Position numbers and translations under genes: made by a program
The notes under the pieces: generated by a model
Seen by the model: the letters and a program-made list of their open reading frames with translations, nothing else
Databases searched by the model: none
What the model was told of the DNA's origin: nothing
Origin: an uncultured Gammaproteobacteria bacterium
GTDB lineage: Bacteria; Pseudomonadota; Gammaproteobacteria; Eutrophobiales; Eutrophobiaceae
Assembly (NCBI GenBank): GCA_938084745.1
Contig: CALKEZ010000019.1
Coordinates: forward strand, 1-64,000
Direction: 5' to 3'
DNA: 64,000 nucleotides
In this document: positions 56,834 through 64,000 of the stretch, one piece after another
How positions within the stretch are numbered: the stretch's first letter is position 1
Layout of the letters: each line of letters opens with the position of its first letter

Positions 56834-58783
56834 TCAGAGAAACTCTACGGGCTCAATCTCATCTGCGCATTCAAAGTTAAATATCGTTGAATAAAAGTAC
56901 AATTCTGCTTCCAGAGTTCGTTTAATATTTTTCGCCTGTCGAAAACCATGTTGCTCTCCTTCATAAGCGATATAAACAACTGGAATACCTTTTTGTTTTA
57001 ATGCATCAACCATCATCTCTGCCTGGTTAGGTAATACAATCTTATCTTCCATTCCCTGGAAGAAAATGACGGGGCAAGACAATTTATCTACAGCGTTAAC
57101 CGGAGAACGATTTTTATAAACGGCTTGTTCTTCAGGGTATTTCCCAATTAACGTATCGAGATAACGTGATTCAAATTTATGTGTTTCTTTTGCCAGGGCC
57201 TCCAAATCGCTAACACCGTAATGGCTCGCGCCCGCTTTAAACACATCCGTAAATGCCAATGCGGCCAGAGTGGTGAAGCCTCCGGCACTACCACCACGTA
57301 TCGCCAGACGATTCTTATCTACCCAGCCCTGTTCTGCAGCATAGAGTGCCGCTTTACTACAATCATTAACATCGACGATTCCCCAGTTGCTATTTAATCT
57401 TTGCCTGTAGGCACGACCATAACCACTGCTACCACCGTAATTAACATCAAGCACGGCAAAACCACGACTAGTGAAAAACTGAGCCACCATTTTCAGGCCA
57501 TTGTGTGATTCACCTGTCGGACCGCCATGACTCATCACTATCAACGGTGGTTTTTCATTATCCTGCCCGGTGAAGTATCTATTTTGTGGCCTATAGAATA
57601 TTGCATGCGCATTGTCATGTTCACCTACCGGAAAGGTGATCGTTTCGCCAATAGAAATGTACTTTTGATCTAATCTGAGTTGATTTGATTTTCGAATGAC
57701 ACTGACTGATTCCTGTTCAATATCAAATAGAATTACCGATGCAAACTCAGTTGGTGAAGCGGCAAGAAAACAGGCGTGTTCTCGATCACAGACCAGCGAT
57801 TCAATATCGGTATAGGGCAATGAAATAGTTCTACAGGTTTTTTCATGTACATTAATTCTAGCCAGATAGGCCAAACCCTGTTGTCGATAGATGGCGAGGA
57901 TAGAATCCTGATCGACAAAATCATAATTACATTCACGAAATGACCATTGTGGGACGGCAAATTCAGCCTCGAGCTCAATGACACATTCAACTTCATCATT
58001 AGTATAGCGGTATATATTCCACCAGTTATTTCTGTCCGAAATGAAATAGAGGATATCATCGGGGCTCCATAAAGGCTGGCAAACTGCTTCATCAATATCA
58101 CCGCCGGCAATTAATTGGGCCGATTCCAGCCCCCCTGCACTATTAATCTCGCTAATAAATAAACTTGTATTATCCCATGGCATATTGGGGTGTAACCAAC
58201 TAATCCAGCAGAGTTTTTTTCCATCATGGCTTAATCGGGGGTTGGCATAGAAATCTGCCCCCTCAAGCAAGATGGTTTCACTATCGGGATCGGAAAATGG
58301 GATTGCCACAATAGTGTTAACAGGCTCACTGCTTTTGTTCGAGTGATCTTCTCGCACACAGATCAATCGCTGCTGATATTTATCATATATCATATCCGCA
58401 TAACGACAATTTTCCTGATTCGTCAGTTTTCGACAGTTATCATTTGCATCGATGAGATACAAATTTTGATCTGAGAAGTTTGCAAACACGAGACCCTGCT
58501 CGGTCATCAGATATGAACCACCCCCATATTCATGCACACGTGTACGCGCATTATATTCAGCAGGAATAGCGTCTGATTCTTTACCATCAAGCGTTCTCTT
58601 GACCACGACATAACGCCCACCATCATTGGCACGCATTTCTATCCAGTAAATATCATCATTAAAAATACTAATTTCACCCAGACCCACGCTACTGTTGAGC
58701 ATCAAGTCGGTCGTAATGGTAGATTCCCAGGAACCAAATGGGGCTTTTTGTTTAGTGAAGACGGGTTTTCGTGGTTTATACAT
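56834..58783 (-). CDS. S9 family prolyl oligopeptidase-type peptidase
   Basis: A 649-residue cytoplasmic peptidase with an N-terminal beta-propeller (to about residue 380) and a C-terminal alpha/beta hydrolase. The nucleophile is the Ser in GGSAGGF; the Asp is in GMEDKIV and the His in GEQHGFR. It looks like the acylaminoacyl-peptidase or dipeptidyl-peptidase branch. No signal peptide. It is divergent from the HDAC-like gene and ends in a strong hairpin. Confidence 0.92.
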   Translation of the reverse strand: MYKPRKPVFTKQKAPFGSWESTITTDLMLNSSVGLGEISIFNDDIYWIEMRANDGGRYVVVKRTLDGKESDAIPAEYNARTRVHEYGGGSYLMTEQGLVFANFSDQNLYLIDANDNCRKLTNQENCRYADMIYDKYQQRLICVREDHSNKSSEPVNTIVAIPFSDPDSETILLEGADFYANPRLSHDGKKLCWISWLHPNMPWDNTSLFISEINSAGGLESAQLIAGGDIDEAVCQPLWSPDDILYFISDRNNWWNIYRYTNDEVECVIELEAEFAVPQWSFRECNYDFVDQDSILAIYRQQGLAYLARINVHEKTCRTISLPYTDIESLVCDREHACFLAASPTEFASVILFDIEQESVSVIRKSNQLRLDQKYISIGETITFPVGEHDNAHAIFYRPQNRYFTGQDNEKPPLIVMSHGGPTGESHNGLKMVAQFFTSRGFAVLDVNYGGSSGYGRAYRQRLNSNWGIVDVNDCSKAALYAAEQGWVDKNRLAIRGGSAGGFTTLAALAFTDVFKAGASHYGVSDLEALAKETHKFESRYLDTLIGKYPEEQAVYKNRSPVNAVDKLSCPVIFFQGMEDKIVLPNQAEMMVDALKQKGIPVVYIAYEGEQHGFRQAKNIKRTLEAELYFYSTIFNFECADEIEPVEFL

Positions 58784-58863
58784 AAAATATTGCGTTTTTT
58801 GCTATTCTAAAAATCATATAATAACGAAACACATGATTACTGACATAAAAATTTTCCTCGCAT

Positions 58864-59805
58864 ATGAAAACAGGTTTTATCCAAGACTCACGATTTCTGG
58901 CGCATGATACCGGACCGGGTCATCCCGAGTGTAGTGCACGGATATCCGAGTCTTTAAAATACTTGCAAACTCAAACCTGGTTTGATTCATTAATCCAGAT
59001 TGAAGCTGTAAGTGCTGACCTGAAGGCTATATTAGATGTTCATGATGCGGACTATATAAGACGCGCCGAAGAAGTATGCCGATCCGGAAACAGTTATCTG
59101 GATTCTATGGATGTGAGTGTTTGTACTGAATCTTATGATGTTGCCTTACTTGCTGCAGGCAGTGCACTACAACTGGCTGATCATGTCATAAATAAAAAGG
59201 TAGACAATGGCTTTGCCTTACTAAGACCACCAGGTCATCATGCAGAAATGTCCATGGCGATGGGTTTTTGCCTGTTTAACAATATTGCTGTACTGGCGCG
59301 TTATCTGCAAAACACACATGGCGTGAAGAAAATCGCGATCATTGATTGGGACGTACATCATGGTAATGGCACACAGCATTTATTTGAAGAAGACCCGTCG
59401 GTTTTATATATCAGCATACATCAATATCCATTTTATCCAGGCACCGGAAATTACACAGAAACTGGAACGGGTAAAGGTGTTGGTGCAACATTAAACTGTC
59501 CTATGCCGATGGGCTCATCAGATCGCGATTATGAGAACGTCTTCATAGAAAAGATTTTACCTAAACTGGATGAGTTTAACCCTGAGTTCATTCTGATATC
59601 AGCTGGCTTTGATGCACATAAGTCCGATCCATTGGCTAATATTAATCTTTCCTCAGACGCATTTGCATGGATGACAAAACGCGTTATGGAAAAAGCAAAC
59701 CAATATTGTGACAATCGAATTATTTCTTTACTGGAGGGTGGTTATAATCTGGATGCCCTGCCGGTATGTATAGGCAAACACCTTGTAAGCCTGCTGCAAA
59801 ATTAA
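58864..59805 (+). CDS. Histone deacetylase-like amidohydrolase
   Basis: A 313-residue zinc hydrolase of the arginase/deacetylase fold. Marks are HPECSARI near the start, RPPGHHAE with the catalytic His pair, the zinc-binding DWDVHHGNGT, and SAGFDAHKSDP with the later Asp ligand. Bacterial relatives deacetylate polyamines, acetoin-related or other acetylated substrates; the substrate here is not known. It heads a rightward group with a TPR protein and a CbiX-like gene. Confidence 0.93.
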   Translation: MKTGFIQDSRFLAHDTGPGHPECSARISESLKYLQTQTWFDSLIQIEAVSADLKAILDVHDADYIRRAEEVCRSGNSYLDSMDVSVCTESYDVALLAAGSALQLADHVINKKVDNGFALLRPPGHHAEMSMAMGFCLFNNIAVLARYLQNTHGVKKIAIIDWDVHHGNGTQHLFEEDPSVLYISIHQYPFYPGTGNYTETGTGKGVGATLNCPMPMGSSDRDYENVFIEKILPKLDEFNPEFILISAGFDAHKSDPLANINLSSDAFAWMTKRVMEKANQYCDNRIISLLEGGYNLDALPVCIGKHLVSLLQN

Positions 59806-59823
59806 ACCATTATTGTATTTATT

Positions 59824-60519
59824 ATGCGTTTCTTCATTGTTCACAGTATTTTAATAAACATTATCAGCATATTAGTTATATCAACTTCTGTTTTAGCAGA
59901 AACTGATATTAATCATCTGCCCTTTTACGGCGGCACAGATAGAATCGAATTTCACGAAATCACGGAGCAAGACAATATTTTCATTGCCAATGCAACCCGC
60001 ACATTTGGTACACGCGAACATGCAGCGGAAGGTTATGTGGAACGTGGCTTTGATCTCTATGCAGAAAATAAACTGGATGAATCAATGGAGCACTTCAATC
60101 AAGCCTGGTTACTGAACCAGGATAATCCATACATTTACCTGGGTTTCGGTTTATTGCTGAATAAGAAGAAAGAGGCCTGTGATGCCGCACAGATGTTCAA
60201 ACAGGCCAATCAAAAAGGGTTAAAGGAAAGTGGTTTTATTGCAGACTATGCTCACACGGTAACGTTGTGCGCATTAACAAAAGGTAAAAAAGAACAGATA
60301 GAGTTATTTGATGATACAAATAAGCTCTACGATTCTGCAATACAAACGCCGAACAAAAAATTAAAAGCCTATGTCTATCATAACTGGGCAAAATCCTGTT
60401 TCCTGCAGGAAAATTACTTAAAAGCACAGGAAATGTTGCAACAATCGACACTATTAAACAACAAAGTCGATACTGAACTTGAACAATCTATAAAAGCAAA
60501 AATACAGGAACAAAATTAA
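59824..60519 (+). CDS. Secreted TPR protein of unknown function
   Basis: A 231-residue protein with a signal peptide (cut after VLA, about residue 26) and TPR-like helices: GYVERGFDLYAENKLDESMEHF and AWLLNQDNPYIYLGFGLLL, then a helical second half. The FGTREHAAEGYVERGFDLY stretch looks like proteins of uncharacterised TPR families in gammaproteobacteria. It ends one base before the CbiX-like ATG, so they are cotranslated. No function assigned. Confidence 0.75.
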   Translation: MRFFIVHSILINIISILVISTSVLAETDINHLPFYGGTDRIEFHEITEQDNIFIANATRTFGTREHAAEGYVERGFDLYAENKLDESMEHFNQAWLLNQDNPYIYLGFGLLLNKKKEACDAAQMFKQANQKGLKESGFIADYAHTVTLCALTKGKKEQIELFDDTNKLYDSAIQTPNKKLKAYVYHNWAKSCFLQENYLKAQEMLQQSTLLNNKVDTELEQSIKAKIQEQN

Positions 60520-60520
60520 T

Positions 60521-60886
60521 ATGAATGCTCTTATCATTCTAGCGCATGGCAGTCGACGAGCAGAATCCAATCAGGAAGTCGTGTCCTTAACCGAAGCTGT
60601 CAATGCAATTTCGAATCAAGAATACAGTATTATTGAGTATGCCTATCTCGAATTAGCCGAGCCGGGACTACTACAATCCATTGATAATGTTATTGTACAA
60701 GGTGCTTTAAACATTACGGTTTTCCCATACTTTTTAAATTCGGGCAACCATGTCAAACGTGATATTCCGGCCATTATTGAAACAGCCTCCGTAAAATACC
60801 CCGATTGTGATTTTAATGTATCGACATTCATCGGTATGCACAGAGATATACCCGGACTTATTCTGGAACTGGCCAGAATGAAATAA
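60521..60886 (+). CDS. CbiX/SirB-like sirohydrochlorin chelatase
   Basis: A 121-residue single-domain protein of the short CbiX/SirB type, which inserts cobalt, nickel or iron into sirohydrochlorin. It starts NALIILAHGSRRAESNQEV with the catalytic His near residue 9; a second conserved segment is VFPYFLNSGNHVKRDIP with another His. It is short, as for half-size chelatases that act as dimers. The metal and tetrapyrrole product are not determined. Coupled to the TPR gene upstream. Confidence 0.88.
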   Translation: MNALIILAHGSRRAESNQEVVSLTEAVNAISNQEYSIIEYAYLELAEPGLLQSIDNVIVQGALNITVFPYFLNSGNHVKRDIPAIIETASVKYPDCDFNVSTFIGMHRDIPGLILELARMK

Positions 60887-61030
60887 CGCTGGAATATCTG
60901 TTTACAAAGAATCTTCAGTTTAAGTAACTATTTTTAAACCTTCCCCCGAATAATAATTTCAATTCGTTATTTTTTACTATCCGCTTGTTGTTTATTCCTG
61001 ATTATTCTATCTGATATAGTACGCCTCATT

Positions 61031-62308
61031 ATGCAGATTCATTTAAAAACGCTGGGTTGTCGTTTAAACGAAGCTGAACTCGAATCATGGGCCGAAGGTT
61101 TTCAGGAAAAAGGGCATAGCCTGACTCAGGATGCAGATAAAGCCGATCTTCTGATTGTGAACACCTGTGCCGTCACTCAGGAAGCGGTAAAAAAATCACG
61201 GCAAATAATAAGACGCACCCATCGTAATAACCCGCAGGCCAAACTGGTAGTCAGTGGCTGTTACGCGAGTCTTGACGAGCAGGTTCAGAAAGATATTCCG
61301 GGCATTGATCTGCTCATCAATAACCAGCTAAAAGATCAGTTGGTGGATATCACATTAAACGAATTAAATTTTGAAACAATGCCTGACTTGTCTTCCGAAC
61401 CGGGCGAAGCAACTATTTTCAGTCGCGGCAGACACCGGGCTTTTATTAAAATACAGGATGGCTGCCGTTATCGTTGTACCTTCTGCATCGTAACTTTTGC
61501 AAGGGGTGATGAACGTAGCCGGCCAATAGCTGACATCATTCGGGAGATTAATCAGTATCATCAACAAGGTGTAAAGGAAATCGTTTTAACCGGAGTTCAT
61601 GTAGGTGGTTTTGGCAGCGACATTAACTCGACGCTCTATGAATTAATTCAAACGATACTTACTGATACGAATATTCCACGTATAAGACTTGCTTCAGTTG
61701 AGCCTTGGGACTTATCTGATAATTTTTTTAGCTTATTTGAGAACAAACGATTGATGCCACATATGCATCTTCCATTACAAAGTGGTAACGATAGTGTTTT
61801 AAGACGCATGGCTCGACGATGCAAAACCAATGACTATAAAAAATTAATTCAACAAGCAAGAATAAAAATCCCTGGTTTTAATGTAACGACGGATATTATT
61901 GTTGGTTTTCCCGGTGAGACAGAAAGTGAATGGCAAGAATCTATAGATTTTATAGAAGAAATTGGATTTTCACACATTCATATTTTTACGTATTCGAAGC
62001 GTGATGGAACAAAGGCTGCTGCATTGCCCAATCAAGTCGACCCCGAAGTAAAAAAGTATCGTAGCAATCAATTGCATAATATTGCCAGGGTCATGCGTAA
62101 GAATTTTCTGAACCAACATATTAATAGGACGTACTCTGTACTATGGGAAGCACCTCATTCCGAGAATAGCTGGGCGGGGTATACCGAAAACTTTATTCGC
62201 GTTGAATTAAAATATTTTTATCATTGCAATCTGGAAAATAAGATTTCCAGAGTAAATATTATTGGGATCGAATCTGACGCTAATCACTGCATCGCTGAAA
62301 TTATATAA
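61031..62308 (+). CDS. mtaB: tRNA t6A37 methylthiotransferase MtaB
   Basis: MtaB adds a methylthio group to t6A at position 37 of tRNAs read with ANN codons. The 425-residue radical SAM protein has an N-terminal MTTase domain with cysteines in LGCRLNE, NTCAVT and SGCYAS, the radical SAM CxxxCxxC in GCRYRCTFC, and a C-terminal TRAM-like part. The layout matches the YqeV/MtaB group. It stands alone with about 140 bases before it. Confidence 0.94.
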   Translation: MQIHLKTLGCRLNEAELESWAEGFQEKGHSLTQDADKADLLIVNTCAVTQEAVKKSRQIIRRTHRNNPQAKLVVSGCYASLDEQVQKDIPGIDLLINNQLKDQLVDITLNELNFETMPDLSSEPGEATIFSRGRHRAFIKIQDGCRYRCTFCIVTFARGDERSRPIADIIREINQYHQQGVKEIVLTGVHVGGFGSDINSTLYELIQTILTDTNIPRIRLASVEPWDLSDNFFSLFENKRLMPHMHLPLQSGNDSVLRRMARRCKTNDYKKLIQQARIKIPGFNVTTDIIVGFPGETESEWQESIDFIEEIGFSHIHIFTYSKRDGTKAAALPNQVDPEVKKYRSNQLHNIARVMRKNFLNQHINRTYSVLWEAPHSENSWAGYTENFIRVELKYFYHCNLENKISRVNIIGIESDANHCIAEII

Positions 62309-62314
62309 CCGCTT

Positions 62315-62815
62315 TTAGCCTGTCGACTGACTACTGTTTTTATTTTCTTCGATCATTGCGCTCACCTGTTCAACTGATTTTTCTGCGAATTTAATCTTCG
62401 CAATTTCATCCTGTATGGCTTTAACACTGGAAAATGCGCCCAGCAAGTACGGATTTTTTATGAGTTTATGCGCGTTCATCATTATCTCGTTGATTTGTTT
62501 TGCCTTTTCCGGGACAAATTTCAAACCCCACATATCATGTTTTAAACGAGAAAGCCGACGTTGAAGTTTTTTTCGTTCCGCTTCAAGCACTTCATATTCT
62601 GCCTTCATTAAGCTTACTTTTTCATCGTTGCCAGGCGTAGTCAAAACATCAGAAGTCGCAACGCTGTTGCTGGTAGCTGCATTTAAATTCACCGCCTGAC
62701 TTTTTGTGTCTTCTTTAAATGACATATCAGGGGCATCAACTTGATTTGATGGCCAAAACAAATTCAATATAAAAATAACCAGGATGGCAATAACCAAACC
62801 TACCATGGTTTTCAT
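62315..62815 (-). CDS. Membrane-anchored coiled-coil protein of unknown function
   Basis: A 166-residue protein with one N-terminal helix (about 4-22) and a likely periplasmic remainder: a low-complexity Ser/Ala/Thr stretch, then a charged helix KLQRRLSRLKHDMWGLKF (about 93-110) and another helix at the C-terminus. No known family was recognised. It converges on mtaB, with stops seven bases apart. Confidence 0.7.
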   Translation of the reverse strand: MKTMVGLVIAILVIFILNLFWPSNQVDAPDMSFKEDTKSQAVNLNAATSNSVATSDVLTTPGNDEKVSLMKAEYEVLEAERKKLQRRLSRLKHDMWGLKFVPEKAKQINEIMMNAHKLIKNPYLLGAFSSVKAIQDEIAKIKFAEKSVEQVSAMIEENKNSSQSTG

Positions 62816-62968
62816 ACATTATTTCCTCGCTTGATAAAGCATACTATTTTGACATAGTTCACAATCCCATGTGAAAAATTGTAAACAGTTCATGTTTTTG
62901 TAAACGACTTCATCAATTGCGCGTTAGTTATTGTAAATTTAATAAACAATAACAACGAGGTCACTAAC

Positions 62969-63142
62969 ATGAAGTTATCTATTTATATAAGAAGACGTTT
63001 ACTCGGCGACATTATCACGCTCCTGATTTTATCCGGGATAATTTATTTACTGGTAAATGCATCGAATGAAAACAGCTTGAATGAGCAAACAACCTCTGAA
63101 ATGCGGCTACTTGATGATAATCCCCCCAATAAACTAGGTTAA
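62969..63142 (+). CDS. Small single-helix membrane protein
   Basis: A 57-residue protein with an N-terminal basic segment (YIRRR) and one helix at about 14-30 (IITLLILSGIIYLLV); the rest is polar and acidic. A GAGG site nine bases before the ATG supports it. No relatives are known to me; function unknown. It would be missed by finders with a longer minimum length. Confidence 0.6.
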   Translation: MKLSIYIRRRLLGDIITLLILSGIIYLLVNASNENSLNEQTTSEMRLLDDNPPNKLG

Positions 63143-63354
63143 TAAAAACCTGTCAGCTTGAACGTTGATATCCTGTATGAACCAAATATATCAATATATT
63201 TCAATAGCTTATGTAATTAAGCCGCACTTTTTATTTAATGCTATTACTAGGAGTACTTTATAAACACATGATATATATAAACTTTTGCTTGATTTATCTA
63301 TAATAATGTCTTACAACTGTATTCTATAAGTGCCTGATTAATTAGGAGATCATC

Positions 63355-63870
63355 ATGTTAACTGGTGTCAGTCTAAATCGTACTTCATATCATTCGAGAA
63401 TGGGCTCTGTTACTCGACCACAAATACCGGGTCAGTCAGTACAATTTGAGAACGAATTATTGGTTGGTTTTATTCAACATCCCGATCGGTTTCCACTTCA
63501 GTTTCGGCGTTTGCGTTTTTGGGAACGCTCAAAAATCAAAGAGAACCAAACTTCAAACGTTGGTTTGATCTTCTGCGCTGAAGAGTATCAAAAACCGGGC
63601 AGTATTATTGAAGTAACCATACCAACACGTAAGGAAACGCATCAGTTTTTGGGTAAAACGGTCATGGTTAAAGAAACAGACAAAAATTATGAAATAGGTA
63701 TCTGGCTTTTAAATAGTGCTGATAGTCCTAAATTAAGAATTGTTGAACAAATTTGTCATATAGAGCTCTATTTGAATGACAAACGCTATAAAGAAGGCCC
63801 TTTTTTAAGTCCGGAAAGATTGACTGAAGAATGGATTAGCCGCTTCGCGAGTAGTTTTCCAGTAAATTAA
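63355..63870 (+). CDS. PilZ-like domain protein
   Basis: A 171-residue cytoplasmic protein. The middle (about residues 60-130, starting QTSNVGLIFCAEEYQKPGSI and including EVTIPTR) has the beta-barrel pattern of PilZ domains, but an RxxxR c-di-GMP motif and the later D/NxSxxG are not clearly present, so it may not bind c-di-GMP. An AGGAG site lies just upstream. It is followed by another rightward gene. Confidence 0.55.
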   Translation: MLTGVSLNRTSYHSRMGSVTRPQIPGQSVQFENELLVGFIQHPDRFPLQFRRLRFWERSKIKENQTSNVGLIFCAEEYQKPGSIIEVTIPTRKETHQFLGKTVMVKETDKNYEIGIWLLNSADSPKLRIVEQICHIELYLNDKRYKEGPFLSPERLTEEWISRFASSFPVN

Positions 63871-63892
63871 TAAAACCTGAGGAGGTAACAAG

Positions 63893-64000
63893 ATGAACTA
63901 TATAAGAACATCATCTGGATCGATGATGGCAATCAACACCAAGTCCACTACGCAGATTGCTGTCAATAAACTTAAAGCTGTTGTTAAACCGACAAAAAAA
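63893..64000 (+). CDS. Start of a gene running off the right edge
   Basis: An ATG with an excellent GAGGAGG ribosome site eight bases upstream opens 36 codons without a stop to the end of the window. The encoded start is polar (Ser, Thr, Lys-rich, MNYIRTSSGSMMAINTK) with no signal or membrane helix yet. It is 22 bases after the PilZ-like gene, so probably in its operon. Too little to name. Confidence 0.6.
   Translation, partial: MNYIRTSSGSMMAINTKSTTQIAVNKLKAVVKPTKK

Noticed and set aside
1-64000. tRNA or rRNA genes, insertion sequences, prophage, CRISPR array
   Set aside because: No cloverleaf arm sequences, transposase-like frames, terminal inverted repeats or regularly spaced repeats were seen on either strand.

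Overview
The window is 64 kb of a gammaproteobacterial chromosome, AT-rich by eye (about 40% G+C, estimated). Gene order in the core blocks (rpsP-rimM-trmD-rplS; rpsB-tsf-pyrH-frr-uppS-cdsA-dxr-rseP-bamA-skp-lpxD-fabZ-lpxA-lpxB-rnhB-dnaE-accA-tilS; map-glnD) is the one seen in pseudomonads and their relatives. A truncated PQQ alcohol/methanol dehydrogenase at the left edge and a free-standing pqqA point to a methylotroph, perhaps a marine Methylophaga-like or methanotrophic lineage. The sequence alone does not settle the genus. No tRNA, rRNA, insertion sequence, prophage or CRISPR array was seen.

Layout. 1-1426: N-terminus of a PQQ dehydrogenase, an 870-base gap with a perfect 26-bp palindrome, and a small secreted cysteine protein. 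1524-9651: LPS inner-core genes (waaA, hldD, hldE), a DUF3108 protein, dsbC, a GspE/PilB-type ATPase and xerD. 9812-12611: the ribosomal/tRNA-modification operon and 5-formyl-THF cyclo-ligase. 12625-15827: a lipoprotein, a BASS transporter, a conserved hypothetical and a peroxiredoxin-glutaredoxin fusion. 15939-19176: a sensor kinase and sigma-54-type response regulator, divergent from pqqA, which has its own terminator. 19250-24486: cytochrome b561, an L,D-transpeptidase, a DUF302-like lipoprotein and a compact operon encoding a MotA/ExbB-like channel, a MotB-like protein with an unusual periplasmic domain, a two-TM protein and a periplasmic-vWA/cytoplasmic-FHA receptor. 24495-46388: a hypothetical, a DUF455 ferritin-like protein, then the long leftward essential cluster for tRNA lysidine, fatty acid, DNA, lipid A, outer-membrane assembly, isoprenoid and translation functions, headed by an rpsB leader and promoter. 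46425-52305: map, glnD, mutH, dusA and an FKBP isomerase. 52306-64000: a 540-base gap, a TPR protein, tail-specific protease, NAD-type isocitrate dehydrogenase with an apparent ATT start, S9 peptidase, HDAC-like amidohydrolase, TPR protein, CbiX-like chelatase, mtaB, and small proteins including a PilZ-like one.

Together the genes cover envelope construction (LPS core, lipid A, BAM, RseP, Skp, L,D-transpeptidase), translation, and traces of PQQ-linked methylotrophy. The most promising undescribed element is the channel / MotB-like / vWA-FHA operon at 21079-24486, which looks like an ion-driven envelope machine coupled to phosphothreonine signalling. Several starts were revised here: TTG for waaA, prc and the vWA-FHA gene, GTG for the 170-aa gene and the response regulator, and ATT for isocitrate dehydrogenase.
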